A stretch of 6,002 nucleotides of DNA, taken from Deltaproteobacteria bacterium. GTDB taxonomy: Bacteria; Desulfobacterota_B; Binatia; Binatales; Binataceae. Of this stretch, positions 5,394 through 6,002 are shown piece by piece. The stretch spans positions 1-6,002 of the forward strand of contig JAKAVX010000181.1 of assembly GCA_021827465.1 (NCBI GenBank), read 5' to 3'. The position numbers and the translations under genes are program-made. The first letter of the stretch is position 1; the number at the start of each line of letters is the position of its first letter. Under the pieces are notes generated by a model, which worked only from the letters and a program-made list of their open reading frames with translations, did no database searches and was not told where the DNA came from.

Positions 5394-6002
5394 TCAGTCC
5401 TTCTTAAGGCGCAGCCCGGAATAGCAAAGCTCGTAAAGCGCAGGAACCAGGACCAGCGTCAGCACCGTGGACGCCGCGAGACCGCCGGCCGCCGCCCTCG
5501 CCAGCGGCGCCGACGCCTCGGAACCTGCGCCGAGCTTCAGCGCCATCGGCATCAGCCCCACGACCGTCGCGAGCGCTGTCATCAGGATCGGGCGCATCCG
5601 GATCCGCGCGGATTCAACCACCGCGCGTCTCAGCTCATGCCCGCCGCGAAGCCTCTGGTTGGCGAAATCAACCAGCAGAATCGAGTTCGACACCACGATT
5701 CCGACCATCACGATAATGCCCATGAAGGACTCGATATTGAGCGTCGTGTGGGTCAGCAGGAGCGTCCAGATGACGCCGATAAGGCCCATCGGGACCGCAA
5801 ACATGATGATGAACGGGTCTAGGAACGAGCGGAATTCCGCCACCATCACGAGGTACGACAGGATCACTGCGAGCGCCAGCCCGAAGCCGAAGCTGGAAAA
5901 CGACTTCCGCATCGTCGCGACCGAGCCGCGCGCCGTGTAAGTCACTCCATGCGGCATCCTGACCTTGCCGAGCGCGGCCAGCACGGCCGCCTGCGTTCCG
6001 CC
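5394..6002 (-). CDS. RND-family efflux transporter, C-terminal fragment (AcrB/HAE1-like)
   Basis: The last 202 residues of an inner-membrane proton-driven pump subunit; the reading frame is open to the window edge, so the start lies outside (full proteins of this family are about 1000 residues). After a short periplasmic piece (RMPHGVTYTARGS), five hydrophobic segments match the final transmembrane helices of RND pumps: about 38-55, 63-83, 90-114, 140-155 and 173-195 of the visible part. The stretch GIIVMVGIVVSNSILLVDFAN (visible residues 95-115) is the characteristic TM10 sequence, and RMRPILMTALAT followed by GLMPMAL marks TM11. These pumps work with a periplasmic adaptor and outer-membrane channel to expel drugs, lipids or metals. 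Neither partner is in the window, and the substrate cannot be told from this end. It stops 56 bp before rlmN and is functionally unrelated to the genes that follow. Confidence 0.93.
   Translation of the reverse strand, partial: GGTQAAVLAALGKVRMPHGVTYTARGSVATMRKSFSSFGFGLALAVILSYLVMVAEFRSFLDPFIIMFAVPMGLIGVIWTLLLTHTTLNIESFMGIIVMVGIVVSNSILLVDFANQRLRGGHELRRAVVESARIRMRPILMTALATVVGLMPMALKLGAGSEASAPLARAAAGGLAASTVLTLVLVPALYELCYSGLRLKKD

Noticed and set aside
4648..5424. Plus-strand open frame (258 codons) opposite rlmN
   Set aside because: Antisense to a gene with all RlmN catalytic residues; no motif in the translation.
1..6002. CRISPR arrays, transposase genes, terminal inverted repeats, tRNA or rRNA
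   Set aside because: No regularly spaced repeats, integrase or transposase motifs, or RNA gene signatures were seen on either strand; coding genes fill nearly the whole window.

Overview
The window is a GC-rich bacterial stretch in which every supportable gene lies on the minus strand. Read in transcription order (high to low coordinates) it holds: the C-terminal end of an RND-family efflux transporter, the 23S rRNA/tRNA methyltransferase RlmN, an S-methyl-5'-thioadenosine phosphorylase (MTAP), a PfkB-family kinase, a membrane-anchored family 2 glycosyltransferase of the polyprenyl-phosphate sugar transferase type, a UDP-glucose 6-dehydrogenase, and the first 13 codons of an NAD-dependent epimerase/dehydratase (extended SDR). 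An RND pump and a lipid-carrier glycosyltransferase point to a Gram-negative organism. The high GC, together with an MTAP/PfkB pair, would fit a deltaproteobacterial, Binatota-like or acidobacterial lineage. That placement is inference and cannot be settled from the window.

The layout splits into three parts. (1) 5394-6002: the RND pump, cut by the window edge, followed by 56 bp. (2) 4249-5337: rlmN. It has no Shine-Dalgarno but has a TANNNT-type -10 hexamer 7 nt before its GTG, so it may have its own, possibly leaderless, promoter. A hairpin without a T-run follows its stop. (3) 1-4119: a tightly packed run mtnP - PfkB kinase - GT2 - ugd - SDR. Its gaps are 31 bp, a 19-bp overlap, 10 bp and 20 bp, so it looks like one operon.

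Within the operon, ugd supplies UDP-glucuronate and the SDR probably converts a nucleotide sugar (for example by decarboxylation or epimerisation). The GT2 enzyme probably moves a sugar onto a polyprenyl-phosphate carrier at the inner membrane. This is a plausible envelope-glycan module. MTAP clears methylthioadenosine, giving adenine and methylthioribose-1-phosphate. The PfkB kinase beside it has intact catalytic motifs but an unknown substrate.

No mobile element, CRISPR array, tRNA, rRNA or recognisable riboswitch was seen, and I found no convincing new system. The points most worth checking are the substrate of the PfkB kinase next to MTAP, the possible leaderless start of rlmN, and the coupled or unusual translation starts in the operon.
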